The notes beneath the pieces are model-generated. The model ran no database searches and was not told where the DNA came from. It saw only the letters and a list, made by a program, of their open reading frames with translations. 20,753 nt of DNA from Treponema sp. (GTDB lineage Bacteria; Spirochaetota; Spirochaetia; Treponematales; Treponemataceae). Position numbers and translations under genes: made by a program. This document shows positions 8,697-15,262 of the stretch, one piece after another (position 1 is the stretch's first letter; each line of letters opens with the position of its first letter). The DNA lies in NCBI GenBank assembly GCA_012799545.1, contig JAAZLA010000031.1:1-20753 (forward strand), in the 5' to 3' direction.

Positions 8697-8709
8697 ACAA
8701 AAGAAGTGT

Positions 8710-9132
8710 ATGAATTTAATTAATTCACTGGTAATCGAAGGTAATATCGTGCGAGATCCTTTGTACAAGGAAACCGCAAAAGGCAATTCGCTTTGTACTT
8801 TTTCCATTGCATCAAACCGTGCGTATAAGTCAAGCGAAGGAAGTTTAGAAAAAGAAGTTTCATATTTCGATGTAGAAACCTGGGGAAATTTAGCGCAGTC
8901 TTGCACGCAAAACGGGAGCAAGGGACGGGGGGTTCGCGTTGTAGGAAGACTCAAGCAAAATCGCTGGGTTGGCAGTGACGGAAAAAATTATTCCAAAGTA
9001 TCCGTTGTTGCCGAGCATGTCGAATTTAAGCCTGTTTTTGCAAAAAAAGAAAAGGGGCTTGATGAAAATGAGCTAAACCTTTCAGAAAATCCAGAAAAGG
9101 AGGGTAAAGAAGAAGCAATTCCCGCATTTTAG
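8710..9132 (+). CDS. ssb: Single-stranded DNA-binding protein SSB
   Basis: This is an OB-fold protein that coats single-stranded DNA during replication, repair and recombination. The fold covers about residues 1-110: INSLVIEGNIVRDP at the start, the SLCTFSIASNRAYK strand, SYFDVETWGNLAQSC, and GVRVVGRLKQNRW followed by SKVSVVAEHVEF. This wording is typical of spirochaetal SSBs. A short flexible acidic tail follows and ends EEAIPAF. The usual interaction tip ends in acidic residues plus IPF, so an Ala is inserted between Pro and Phe here. The ATG lacks a strong Shine-Dalgarno (only AAGAAG nearby). The usual partners rpsF and rpsR are not adjacent, so this is either a relocated sole copy or a second SSB. 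A run of six G (8927-8932) lies in the coding region. Confidence 0.93.
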   Translation: MNLINSLVIEGNIVRDPLYKETAKGNSLCTFSIASNRAYKSSEGSLEKEVSYFDVETWGNLAQSCTQNGSKGRGVRVVGRLKQNRWVGSDGKNYSKVSVVAEHVEFKPVFAKKEKGLDENELNLSENPEKEGKEEAIPAF

Positions 9133-9164
9133 TTTTTTATTTCTTTCATAAATAAAATCTCCTT

Positions 9165-9237
9165 GCCAATCTTAAGAGCCTTTCGGTCTTCTAGGTCTCG
9201 ACTTAGAAAAAGTTTCGCGATTAAGATTGGCTTTTTT
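9165..9237 (+). terminator. Predicted ssb terminator, inside the antisense U32 gene
   Basis: GCCAATCTTAA (9165-9175) and TTAAGATTGGC (9221-9231) are perfect 11-base complements and are followed on the plus strand by TTTTTT (9232-9237). The 45-base loop can itself fold: GAGCCT with AGG-T-CTC, then ACTT with AAGT. The long loop makes it atypical. The 3' arm and T-run lie within the last codons of the U32-family gene on the other strand. Confidence 0.45.
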
Positions 9238-11313
9238 ATACTGTGCTATCTTTTCTGGATCATAAAAACCTTCAGCCCAATTAAATCTGCTAATATCCTC
9301 TAAGGGTTCAGCCGTATACATCGATCGTAAAAGTTGCTTATAAGTTCCCTTTGCTACCTTTGTTTTTGAAAGGTCAATTAAAAAACGACTAAAACCTGCG
9401 GACTGCATTTGGCTATATTTATCTAAAATAGAAAAAGGTTTTTCGGGAAGCACAAAGGAGCCATCTGGCGTTGAAAGCGATTTAAACATTTCGCCTTCCT
9501 TGTCAGTAAAATAATTAAAGTCATAGGATTCTGGTAGAGTAAAACGCATACGAAATAGTGCAGGATAAGCAAAAAGTGGAAGTAATATTTTTTTCCGATG
9601 CACTTGTTCAAAACTAGCCTCAAGATTTTTTCTCGAGTTTTCATAGGATGAAACAAAGGCTTCAATATTTTGATTTTCGAGAAAAGAAGCTGCCCAACGA
9701 TTCATCGTATACAAGTAGGGACCAGCAATGAGATTTGTTTTTTTTCTGTCAAATAAAGCAAAATGTCCTAGGTTATTTACCATGAAGCTTTCATAGCCAA
9801 GCGCTACTAAATCGTCCATATCTTGCTGCAAACTTTTTTCTAAATCTTGTGGGTAAAAAGGGTCCAAGGATATAATAACTTGTTTTTTTGAAACCGGTAG
9901 CGATTCCATATTATCTATAAGCGCTTCTTTTGTTTTAAAATTAAACTCTAAGATATAGCGCACATTATTTTGATGTAAGACTGCATGAAAATCTTCTACT
10001 GTGGAAACCTGCACATAGAGCCCTTGAGGAAAATAGTCTAAGCTATTTTTAGGAAGACGCTCTAACTCCATAAGAGGCAAGGTACCTGCCCCAGGTTGCC
10101 TTCGATATTTGCTCAAATCTTTTGGCAAAACAAAGGGATGGCGCTTTGACATAGACTTTGTTTGCAACAAGTACACAGTATCGCCGTTACTAAAACCCTT
10201 TGGAGCATCTATAAATAAATCACCAGCGTATTCAAGGATTTCTTTTACCTTATGACTGACACGATTTGAATCATCTTTTTTATGCAAACGGATAGAATCA
10301 CCTATTTCTGGTTCATAGGAGCCACCACGTAAAAAAATGTATGGCTGTTTTGTTTTTTCATGGTAGCGGATTTTTTCGATTTTCCCGAGATAAATCCCTG
10401 TTCCCCCCGCCTGCTTTGGATCAAGAAGATTTTCTGCACTCGAAGATTCATACCAATAGCTTGTCTTTTTACGCGCAAAGTCTGTTGCCAAAATACGCTT
10501 CGCTGTTTCAATCGCAGCTTTTTTATCCTCTTGCCAATGATCTAAAACATAACGATAGGCAGCAGTAACAGTGCCGACATACTCAGCGCTTTTCATACGT
10601 CCTTCAATCTTAAAGGACTCTACACCCGCTTGCACCAAATCGGGGATATAATCGATGAGTTGTAAGTCGTAGGGAGAAAAATAATAGCCTTGTTCTTGTC
10701 CAGAAGGCTTTTCTGCCCCGTAAAAACGTCTACACGCTTGTGTACACATACCACGGTTTGCAGATTTTCCACCCAAAAAGCTCGAAAACATACAGAGTCC
10801 TGACTCACTTACACAAAGCGCACCGTGCACAAATACTTCCAGTTCGATATTTGTTTTTTGTCGAATCGCTTGTATTTCACTAAAACCCAGCTCGCGCGCA
10901 AGCACAACACGCTTTACACCTTCCTTTGCAAGAAGATTTGCCGCATGTGCACTTGATGCGTTTAACTGCGTCGAAGCATGTATGCGCAAATCGGGAAAAA
11001 ACTCTTGTATCATTCGAATTGTACCCATGTCTTGGACAATGAGTCCATCAGGACCGATTCGCTGTAGATATTCTAAAAAACGATAAAGCCGCTCAAGTTC
11101 CCCTTCTTCGACAAGGGTGTTCACCGTTACAAAAATTTTTTTCCCACGTTTATGCACCGCTTCGACTGCGGCCTCAAACTGGTTCCACGCAAAGTTTGTT
11201 GTGCGTAAGCGAGCGTTAAAGCTCTTTAATCCCATGTATACTGCATCTGCACCTTCGCCAATTGCTGCGTTCAGTGCTTCTATATTGCCTGCAGGAGCGA
11301 GTAATTCTGCCAT
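9172..11313 (-). CDS. Peptidase U32-family (RlhA-like RNA hydroxylation) protein
   Basis: The N-terminus MAELLAPAGNIEALNAAIGE starts the TIM-barrel-like U32 domain. The family signature is present as FVHGALCVSESGLCMFSS at about 161-178. Four cysteines (C167, C174, C190, C194) fit the metal/cluster site of this family, and FKIEGRMKSAEYVGTVT follows at about 234-250. Length (713) and the extra C-terminal region after about 290 resemble E. coli RlhA, which acts with prephenate-dependent chemistry to hydroxylate a 23S rRNA cytidine, more than the shorter tRNA-modifying TrhP. Annotation as a collagenase or protease is historical. Which RNA is modified here is not visible. The ATG has no Shine-Dalgarno and follows an extended -10, so the mRNA is probably leaderless. 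The last codons overlap the predicted ssb terminator. Confidence 0.85.
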   Translation of the reverse strand: MAELLAPAGNIEALNAAIGEGADAVYMGLKSFNARLRTTNFAWNQFEAAVEAVHKRGKKIFVTVNTLVEEGELERLYRFLEYLQRIGPDGLIVQDMGTIRMIQEFFPDLRIHASTQLNASSAHAANLLAKEGVKRVVLARELGFSEIQAIRQKTNIELEVFVHGALCVSESGLCMFSSFLGGKSANRGMCTQACRRFYGAEKPSGQEQGYYFSPYDLQLIDYIPDLVQAGVESFKIEGRMKSAEYVGTVTAAYRYVLDHWQEDKKAAIETAKRILATDFARKKTSYWYESSSAENLLDPKQAGGTGIYLGKIEKIRYHEKTKQPYIFLRGGSYEPEIGDSIRLHKKDDSNRVSHKVKEILEYAGDLFIDAPKGFSNGDTVYLLQTKSMSKRHPFVLPKDLSKYRRQPGAGTLPLMELERLPKNSLDYFPQGLYVQVSTVEDFHAVLHQNNVRYILEFNFKTKEALIDNMESLPVSKKQVIISLDPFYPQDLEKSLQQDMDDLVALGYESFMVNNLGHFALFDRKKTNLIAGPYLYTMNRWAASFLENQNIEAFVSSYENSRKNLEASFEQVHRKKILLPLFAYPALFRMRFTLPESYDFNYFTDKEGEMFKSLSTPDGSFVLPEKPFSILDKYSQMQSAGFSRFLIDLSKTKVAKGTYKQLLRSMYTAEPLEDISRFNWAEGFYDPEKIAQYKKANLNRETFSKSRPRRPKGS

Positions 11314-11319
11314 AGTTTA

Positions 11320-11328
11320 ACTATAGCA
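11320..11328 (-). promoter_or_regulatory. Extended -10 promoter, leaderless, for the U32 gene
   Basis: Read on the minus strand, TGC-TATAGT ends at 11320, six bases before the ATG at 11313. The -35 position (around 11343-11348) is poor, but an extended -10 commonly compensates for that. The six-base gap is AT-rich with no ribosome binding site. Confidence 0.5.
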
Positions 11329-11369
11329 AAAACAAAGATTTTAATATAGTCAGGGACTAGAAAGACCTA

Positions 11370-12371
11370 TCAATATGGAACAGTACAATTTTCATAACCT
11401 GGCGTTGCGCCACTCGTCTTTGTTACAAACCATGTTCCATCACTTTGACGGCTCAATGTCCTCGTTGCAGTTAGTCCATCACTACAAGGAAGATCTGCAG
11501 GTAAATCGCTCGTATAAAAGCCTACTTCAACTGCCGCTCTTGCCGCTGCTTTTAGCGCATCTGTCTTCCATTCTGTTTTCCCGCTTTCGCTATACATCAC
11601 CGCATCGATAATTTCTCCCATAAAAGAGCTTTTGAGCAAGATAACATCGCTTTTTGGAAGTCGTGCCTTGTTTTCCGCTACCCAAAAATCGCGTGCCTCT
11701 GGGTGAGAATAGGTTCCACCCGACTCATCCAAGGCAAAAAGCTCATCGACAATATCTTCCTCAGGCAAACTGCGATAATGCAAGACAATGTACTCACCTG
11801 CTGAAACTTCTACGGCTGGGAAGGTATATGCAAGCGCTTCACCATCCCCTGCATTATACAGATACATTCCCCCGATATTTCCACTTGTTTGACAGTACAA
11901 TTCTATAAACTCTGCCTTTGGTTTCGAATACTCCGTTTGAATTTCATTTATAATCACTTGTGGAATTCTATCATTGAAACCTGAAAACTCAAAAAGAATA
12001 TCACAAGAATTACCCGCTACATCAAAAATGCGTGCATGCAATTCATAGCCCTCACCTGCTTTTGTTCCCTCTTCGAGCTGCAGACTCACCATAAAACGCC
12101 CATCTTCCTCTCTCATAACAAAGCGTGAATCTAAAACCTCCCCTGTTTTTTTTTCTTTTAACTCAGCACTAAACTTTGACAAAGCCTCTGAAAAAACAAA
12201 ATCAATTGTTTGAGTACTTTGTATCCTTGTTTCCAATAAAACAGGTGACGCAAAATCGCCATGTAAAAAGACAATACCTTGGGGGCTCAATTTACAAGAC
12301 GGCACAAAAAGTATCAGTGTCGACAGAATAAGTAAGGCAAAAAATACCATAAAAGAAATCCATTTGTTCAT
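11370..12371 (-). CDS. Lamin-tail-domain putative lipoprotein
   Basis: Residues 1-25 form a long hydrophobic signal segment ending FVPSC. Cys26 in this setting fits the relaxed spirochaetal lipobox, so a lipid-anchored envelope protein is likely. About 40-130 looks like a bacterial Ig-like domain of the Big_5 sort (QTIDFVFSEALSKFS, then YELHARIFDVAGN). From about 138 a lamin-tail domain begins (VIINEIQTEYSKPKAEFIELY) with the AGEYIVLHYR strand and the characteristic ending WFVTKTSGATPGYEN. Such domains in bacteria are usually extracellular and of unclear ligand. The start ATG has GGAGG four bases upstream. It runs toward the U32 gene, but that gene has its own predicted promoter, so an operon is doubtful. 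Confidence 0.82.
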   Translation of the reverse strand: MNKWISFMVFFALLILSTLILFVPSCKLSPQGIVFLHGDFASPVLLETRIQSTQTIDFVFSEALSKFSAELKEKKTGEVLDSRFVMREEDGRFMVSLQLEEGTKAGEGYELHARIFDVAGNSCDILFEFSGFNDRIPQVIINEIQTEYSKPKAEFIELYCQTSGNIGGMYLYNAGDGEALAYTFPAVEVSAGEYIVLHYRSLPEEDIVDELFALDESGGTYSHPEARDFWVAENKARLPKSDVILLKSSFMGEIIDAVMYSESGKTEWKTDALKAAARAAVEVGFYTSDLPADLPCSDGLTATRTLSRQSDGTWFVTKTSGATPGYENCTVPY

Positions 12372-12391
12372 ACATCCTCCAGATTTTCATA

Positions 12392-12401
12392 TTGATATCA
12401 A
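12392..12401. promoter_or_regulatory. Perfect palindrome TTGATATCAA in the divergent region
   Basis: This 10-base palindrome sits about 20 bases before the start of the lamin-tail gene, next to ACGC-N7-GCGT (12401-12415). It is an operator candidate by symmetry only. Confidence 0.25.
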
Positions 12402-12438
12402 CGCAAAAAAAGCGTATCCTACTATTATTATTGTCGCT

Positions 12439-12467
12439 TTGAAGGACTTTTTTGTGTTTTTTATTAT
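12439..12467 (+). promoter_or_regulatory. Predicted sigma70 promoter for the 144-residue gene
   Basis: TTGAAG (12439-12444), 17 bases, TATTAT (12462-12467). Transcription would start near 12474, leaving an untranslated leader of about 69 bases, unlike the leaderless genes elsewhere in the window. Confidence 0.45.
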
Positions 12468-12542
12468 TTTTATTTATTTTCCATAAAAACCTTAAGAGAT
12501 TCGTAAAAAACAAAGCTAAACAAAGCAAAAAGAGGGGAAGCT

Positions 12543-12977
12543 ATGGCATTTCTTGTGCGAAAACTACATTTACTTGAAAATTTATATTATTTTTGTGATG
12601 CGGATGAGTCTATATCCGAGGACTTAGAAAAAAACAGTACAATCGACAGAAGCGAAAAACTCTATGTCTATAAAACTACGGTTGATAAAAAAAACCTCGA
12701 GCCAAAGCCTGAGGATTTTTTAAGAGAAAAAAAGTTTTTAGGATATAGGACATTTGATACAGGCGATTTTAGTCTTGCCAAAGCAAGCTATTTTTTTGTA
12801 CAAGCGCAAGAGCCAAATGAAACAGCCTTTCAAAAAGCTGCTGAAGCTATCTATCTTGAAGCCTTATGGCAAAATATTCGCTTTGTAGATGACCTTTTTT
12901 ATCTGCGCATTCTCGAAGAAGGTGGAAAAATGCTCTTTCAAATCTTGCGCACTATTGAAACAAAAAGGGCTATTTAA
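12543..12977 (+). CDS. Unrecognised 144-residue protein
   Basis: I do not recognise this protein. It has no signal peptide or membrane segment. A first part rich in Leu, Tyr and Asp (KLHLLENLYYFCDADES), a middle with many Lys and Glu residues, and a more hydrophobic, probably helical C-terminal half from about 90 (AKASYFFVQAQEPNETAFQK) suggest a small cytoplasmic globular protein. The ATG is preceded by AGAGGGGAAG at a normal distance, giving good support for translation and for this start. The last eight bases overlap the 3' end of the convergent DUF2259-like gene, so the two mRNAs must be antisense to each other at their ends. Confidence 0.75.
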   Translation: MAFLVRKLHLLENLYYFCDADESISEDLEKNSTIDRSEKLYVYKTTVDKKNLEPKPEDFLREKKFLGYRTFDTGDFSLAKASYFFVQAQEPNETAFQKAAEAIYLEALWQNIRFVDDLFYLRILEEGGKMLFQILRTIETKRAI

Positions 12978-13701
12978 GCTCGGCTGCTTCCACCATATAA
13001 CGAATAGAGCTACCGCGTGGATCATAAATCTTTTTTTCTACAATAATAACAAGATTTTTTCCACTTTCATCAACAAAAACACGTTCTATTGTATAATCTA
13101 AAACGCCTTTTCTTTTTAGTTGCGGTGTCCCTATGAGCTGTGTTGCGATAACAACTCCATTTGCATCTATTTTTTCTAAGTTAATATAAAACGAAGATTC
13201 GGTCTTTTCGCCACTTCCCGTTTTATGTATTATTCTTTGCAAGCTATAAGTCACATCATCCTGGCTTGTTATTTTTTCATAGTCCTTAAATCGTATTATT
13301 TCGCCAGCATCCTTTGATTCATTTGCCCGAATATACAGAGTTTTGTCGATTGAGGCCCGCTTTTTTGCATACCGCTCGATAAAAGCTTTATTTTTATCAT
13401 ACAATTCTTGAAAAACGGTCATACTTGTTTTCGACGCTGTTTGTACACTCGCTTTTGTACTAAAAACACCGTTTTTTACAAAATTATTTGATGGAATATC
13501 GACAACGTATATTTCAGCCCAGGCTTGAAAGGTTTTATCTTCTATGCCGTATTGTGCAAAGCTGTACTTTGTTCCATCTTCTGAAAAACCGAGATCTTTA
13601 AATTCAGCAACATCACCTGCAAAAAGAAAAAAAGCAGTACACAAGATGCAGATACTTGCTAGAAAAAATTTTTTTGCTATTTTATCCTGTATTGTATTCA
13701 T
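12970..13701 (-). CDS. Secreted DUF2259-like protein
   Basis: A signal peptide is clear: a basic start (MNTIQDKIAKK), a hydrophobic run to about residue 27 and a likely cut near FAG-DVA. The mature start reads VAEFKDLGFSEDGTKYSFAQYGIED, followed by WAEIYVVDIPSNNFVKNGVF, which fits my recollection of the DUF2259 family of predicted secreted proteins. A profile search is needed to confirm this. It is likely periplasmic. The function is unknown. The ATG has AGAGG five bases upstream. A candidate promoter on the minus strand, TTGCAT with TATAAA at a short 15-base spacing, lies in the region shared with the divergent membrane-protein gene. Confidence 0.75.
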   Translation of the reverse strand: MNTIQDKIAKKFFLASICILCTAFFLFAGDVAEFKDLGFSEDGTKYSFAQYGIEDKTFQAWAEIYVVDIPSNNFVKNGVFSTKASVQTASKTSMTVFQELYDKNKAFIERYAKKRASIDKTLYIRANESKDAGEIIRFKDYEKITSQDDVTYSLQRIIHKTGSGEKTESSFYINLEKIDANGVVIATQLIGTPQLKRKGVLDYTIERVFVDESGKNLVIIVEKKIYDPRGSSIRYMVEAAELK

Positions 13702-13755
13702 TCGAACCTCTCAAAAATGCTATTACTCTTTTTATCGGCTCTTTTTATATTTCAC

Positions 13756-13784
13756 TTTACTAAAATGCAAGTTAGGAGTATGCT
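13756..13784 (+). promoter_or_regulatory. Predicted promoter, possibly leaderless, for membrane protein
   Basis: TTTACT (13756-13761), 17 bases, TATGCT (13779-13784), six bases, ATG at 13791. The -10 matches only four of six. An AGGAG at 13774-13778 lies 12 bases before the ATG. It could serve as a distant ribosome binding site if transcription really starts further upstream. Confidence 0.35.
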
Positions 13785-13790
13785 ATTTAC

Positions 13791-14618
13791 ATGACACTGC
13801 GTTCAAGAAATCGTCTATTGCATATATTTTCCTATACAAGCGCCCTCCTTTTTGTCCTTTCACTCGCTTTATTTGTCGCGCTTTTTTTTCGTAACCAAGA
13901 GCCTGCTCATTTTTTTGAAATAAGTATTGCAAAAAATCATTTTTCTCAGCCCTTTTTTCAAAGCTCTTTTTTTGCAAGTATTCTTTCGTTATTTATTCTC
14001 TTGCTCTATCTTCCGCTCACTGGGTTTTTCCTTTTACGTAACTTTGAAAAAACACAGGCCGCAGAGCTTATCTATTTTACACTTTTTTTAACAGGTATTT
14101 TTTTACAAAGCCTACGCATCTTTGTGCCACTTTTTAATCTCTACGAAGGCTACCGTTCTATTCTTATACTTTTATCACGCACTTTTTTTTCTGGCCAATT
14201 ACTTTCAGTGCTTTCTCTTTGGTTTATTCCATTTTATTCACTTGAAGACCCGCTCCAGCAAGCAGACAAAAATGCCCTCATAATCATCGTCGTTGCTGTT
14301 ATCCTTAGCTTTTTTATGCCTATAAACACACAAATACTCGAAGCATCGTTTATCTATAAAATAGGTTTTCCCCATCTTTTTTCAGTTCTAAAATACAGCC
14401 TCATAAGTATTACCGCTATTGCCCTTGTCATTCGTGGAAAAGAGCACTATGAAACAAAGATTTTTTTATTTGCTTTTTCCTACCTGCTTCTCATAATCGG
14501 TTCAATTATTTTGGGTAGCGCAGATTCCTATGCCCTCTGTATACTGGGGGCTCTATTGTTATCTGTTGGAAATTCTTTTTTCTTGAAAACGCTTCATGCC
14601 TATTATCTATGGAAATAA
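13791..14618 (+). CDS. Polytopic membrane protein of unknown function
   Basis: The 275-residue protein has about eight hydrophobic segments: near residues 10-33, 58-81, 93-113, 126-149, 162-180, 197-214, 224-242 and 245-266. It begins with a basic stretch (MTLRSRNRLL), consistent with an inside N-terminus. Between the segments are short loops, none with an obvious catalytic motif. I do not recognise the family. It is divergent from the DUF2259-like gene and converges on the polyprenol-kinase-like gene with only ten bases between the stop codons. Confidence 0.78.
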   Translation: MTLRSRNRLLHIFSYTSALLFVLSLALFVALFFRNQEPAHFFEISIAKNHFSQPFFQSSFFASILSLFILLLYLPLTGFFLLRNFEKTQAAELIYFTLFLTGIFLQSLRIFVPLFNLYEGYRSILILLSRTFFSGQLLSVLSLWFIPFYSLEDPLQQADKNALIIIVVAVILSFFMPINTQILEASFIYKIGFPHLFSVLKYSLISITAIALVIRGKEHYETKIFLFAFSYLLLIIGSIILGSADSYALCILGALLLSVGNSFFLKTLHAYYLWK

Positions 14619-14628
14619 ACGAAAATAC

Positions 14629-15261
14629 TTAGATTATGAAATGTGCCAATAAGGCCAAAGATAGGGGAATGAGTATATTATCTACATCTTTAATGGGAAT
14701 GAGTTCTATAAGGGTTCCGGAGAAGGCGATGATAAGACTCGGTGCCAAACTCCGTGTAATACAGAGTGTCGAAAGAAAAATTGCAATAAAACAGCTTAGA
14801 CTCCCCATAAGTGTTTTTCCCTTTGTAAATGGGATACAAATTTTTCCGCAAAGCTTTCCTACAAGACTTGCCAATCCATCTCCAAGGGCAAGGGCGGTTA
14901 TGCCTATCTGTGCTGAAACTGGATCAAAAATAAGAGCGGTAAGAATAACACCGAGGGCAAGCATTACCGGTCCTAAAACAAATCCATGCCCGTCGCGTTG
15001 TCTTGCTGCAGCACTCGTTATATGAGATATAATAGGAAATTCTTTTTTATGAAGTCGTAAGATTTCTGAAAGCACGTAGACAATTAAGACAAGAGTCAAA
15101 AGTAAAATAACGGGATAGTAGGCAATGCGCAGTAGAAAGGGAATAAAAACAGTAAGCATGTGAATTGCTTTACGAAACAATTCTTTTATAAGCTCTGTTT
15201 TCTTTTGTTGGACAAGAGCACCATCCATCTTTGTTTGATGATGCGGAAATTTCTCTTGCAT
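14629..15261 (-). CDS. Polyprenol/diacylglycerol kinase-family membrane protein
   Basis: This belongs to the SEC59/DGK1/phytol-kinase superfamily of CTP-dependent integral membrane lipid kinases, often loosely named phosphatidate cytidylyltransferase. Signatures from the chosen start are ELFRKAIHM (27-35), RDGHGFVLGPVMLALG (89-104), ALGDGLASLVGKLCG (125-139), KGKTLMGSLSCF (147-158) and the closing IKDVDNILIPL (190-200). About five or six membrane segments are seen. A longer frame extends to 15345, but ATG 15261 follows the stop codon of the upstream TPR gene by one base (TAA-A-ATG), so translation by reinitiation is likely. No separate ribosome binding site is evident. The lipid substrate cannot be told from the sequence. 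Confidence 0.78.
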   Translation of the reverse strand: MQEKFPHHQTKMDGALVQQKKTELIKELFRKAIHMLTVFIPFLLRIAYYPVILLLTLVLIVYVLSEILRLHKKEFPIISHITSAAARQRDGHGFVLGPVMLALGVILTALIFDPVSAQIGITALALGDGLASLVGKLCGKICIPFTKGKTLMGSLSCFIAIFLSTLCITRSLAPSLIIAFSGTLIELIPIKDVDNILIPLSLALLAHFII

Positions 15262-15262
15262 T

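Noticed and set aside
9172..11313. Calling the U32 protein a collagenase
   Set aside because: Length, four-cysteine pattern and C-terminal extension fit RNA-modifying RlhA-type members better.
13717..13790. Near-repeat ATGCTATTAC (13717) and ATGCTATTTAC (13780)
   Set aside because: Short, imperfect, and the second copy is explained by the -10 and start region; likely chance.
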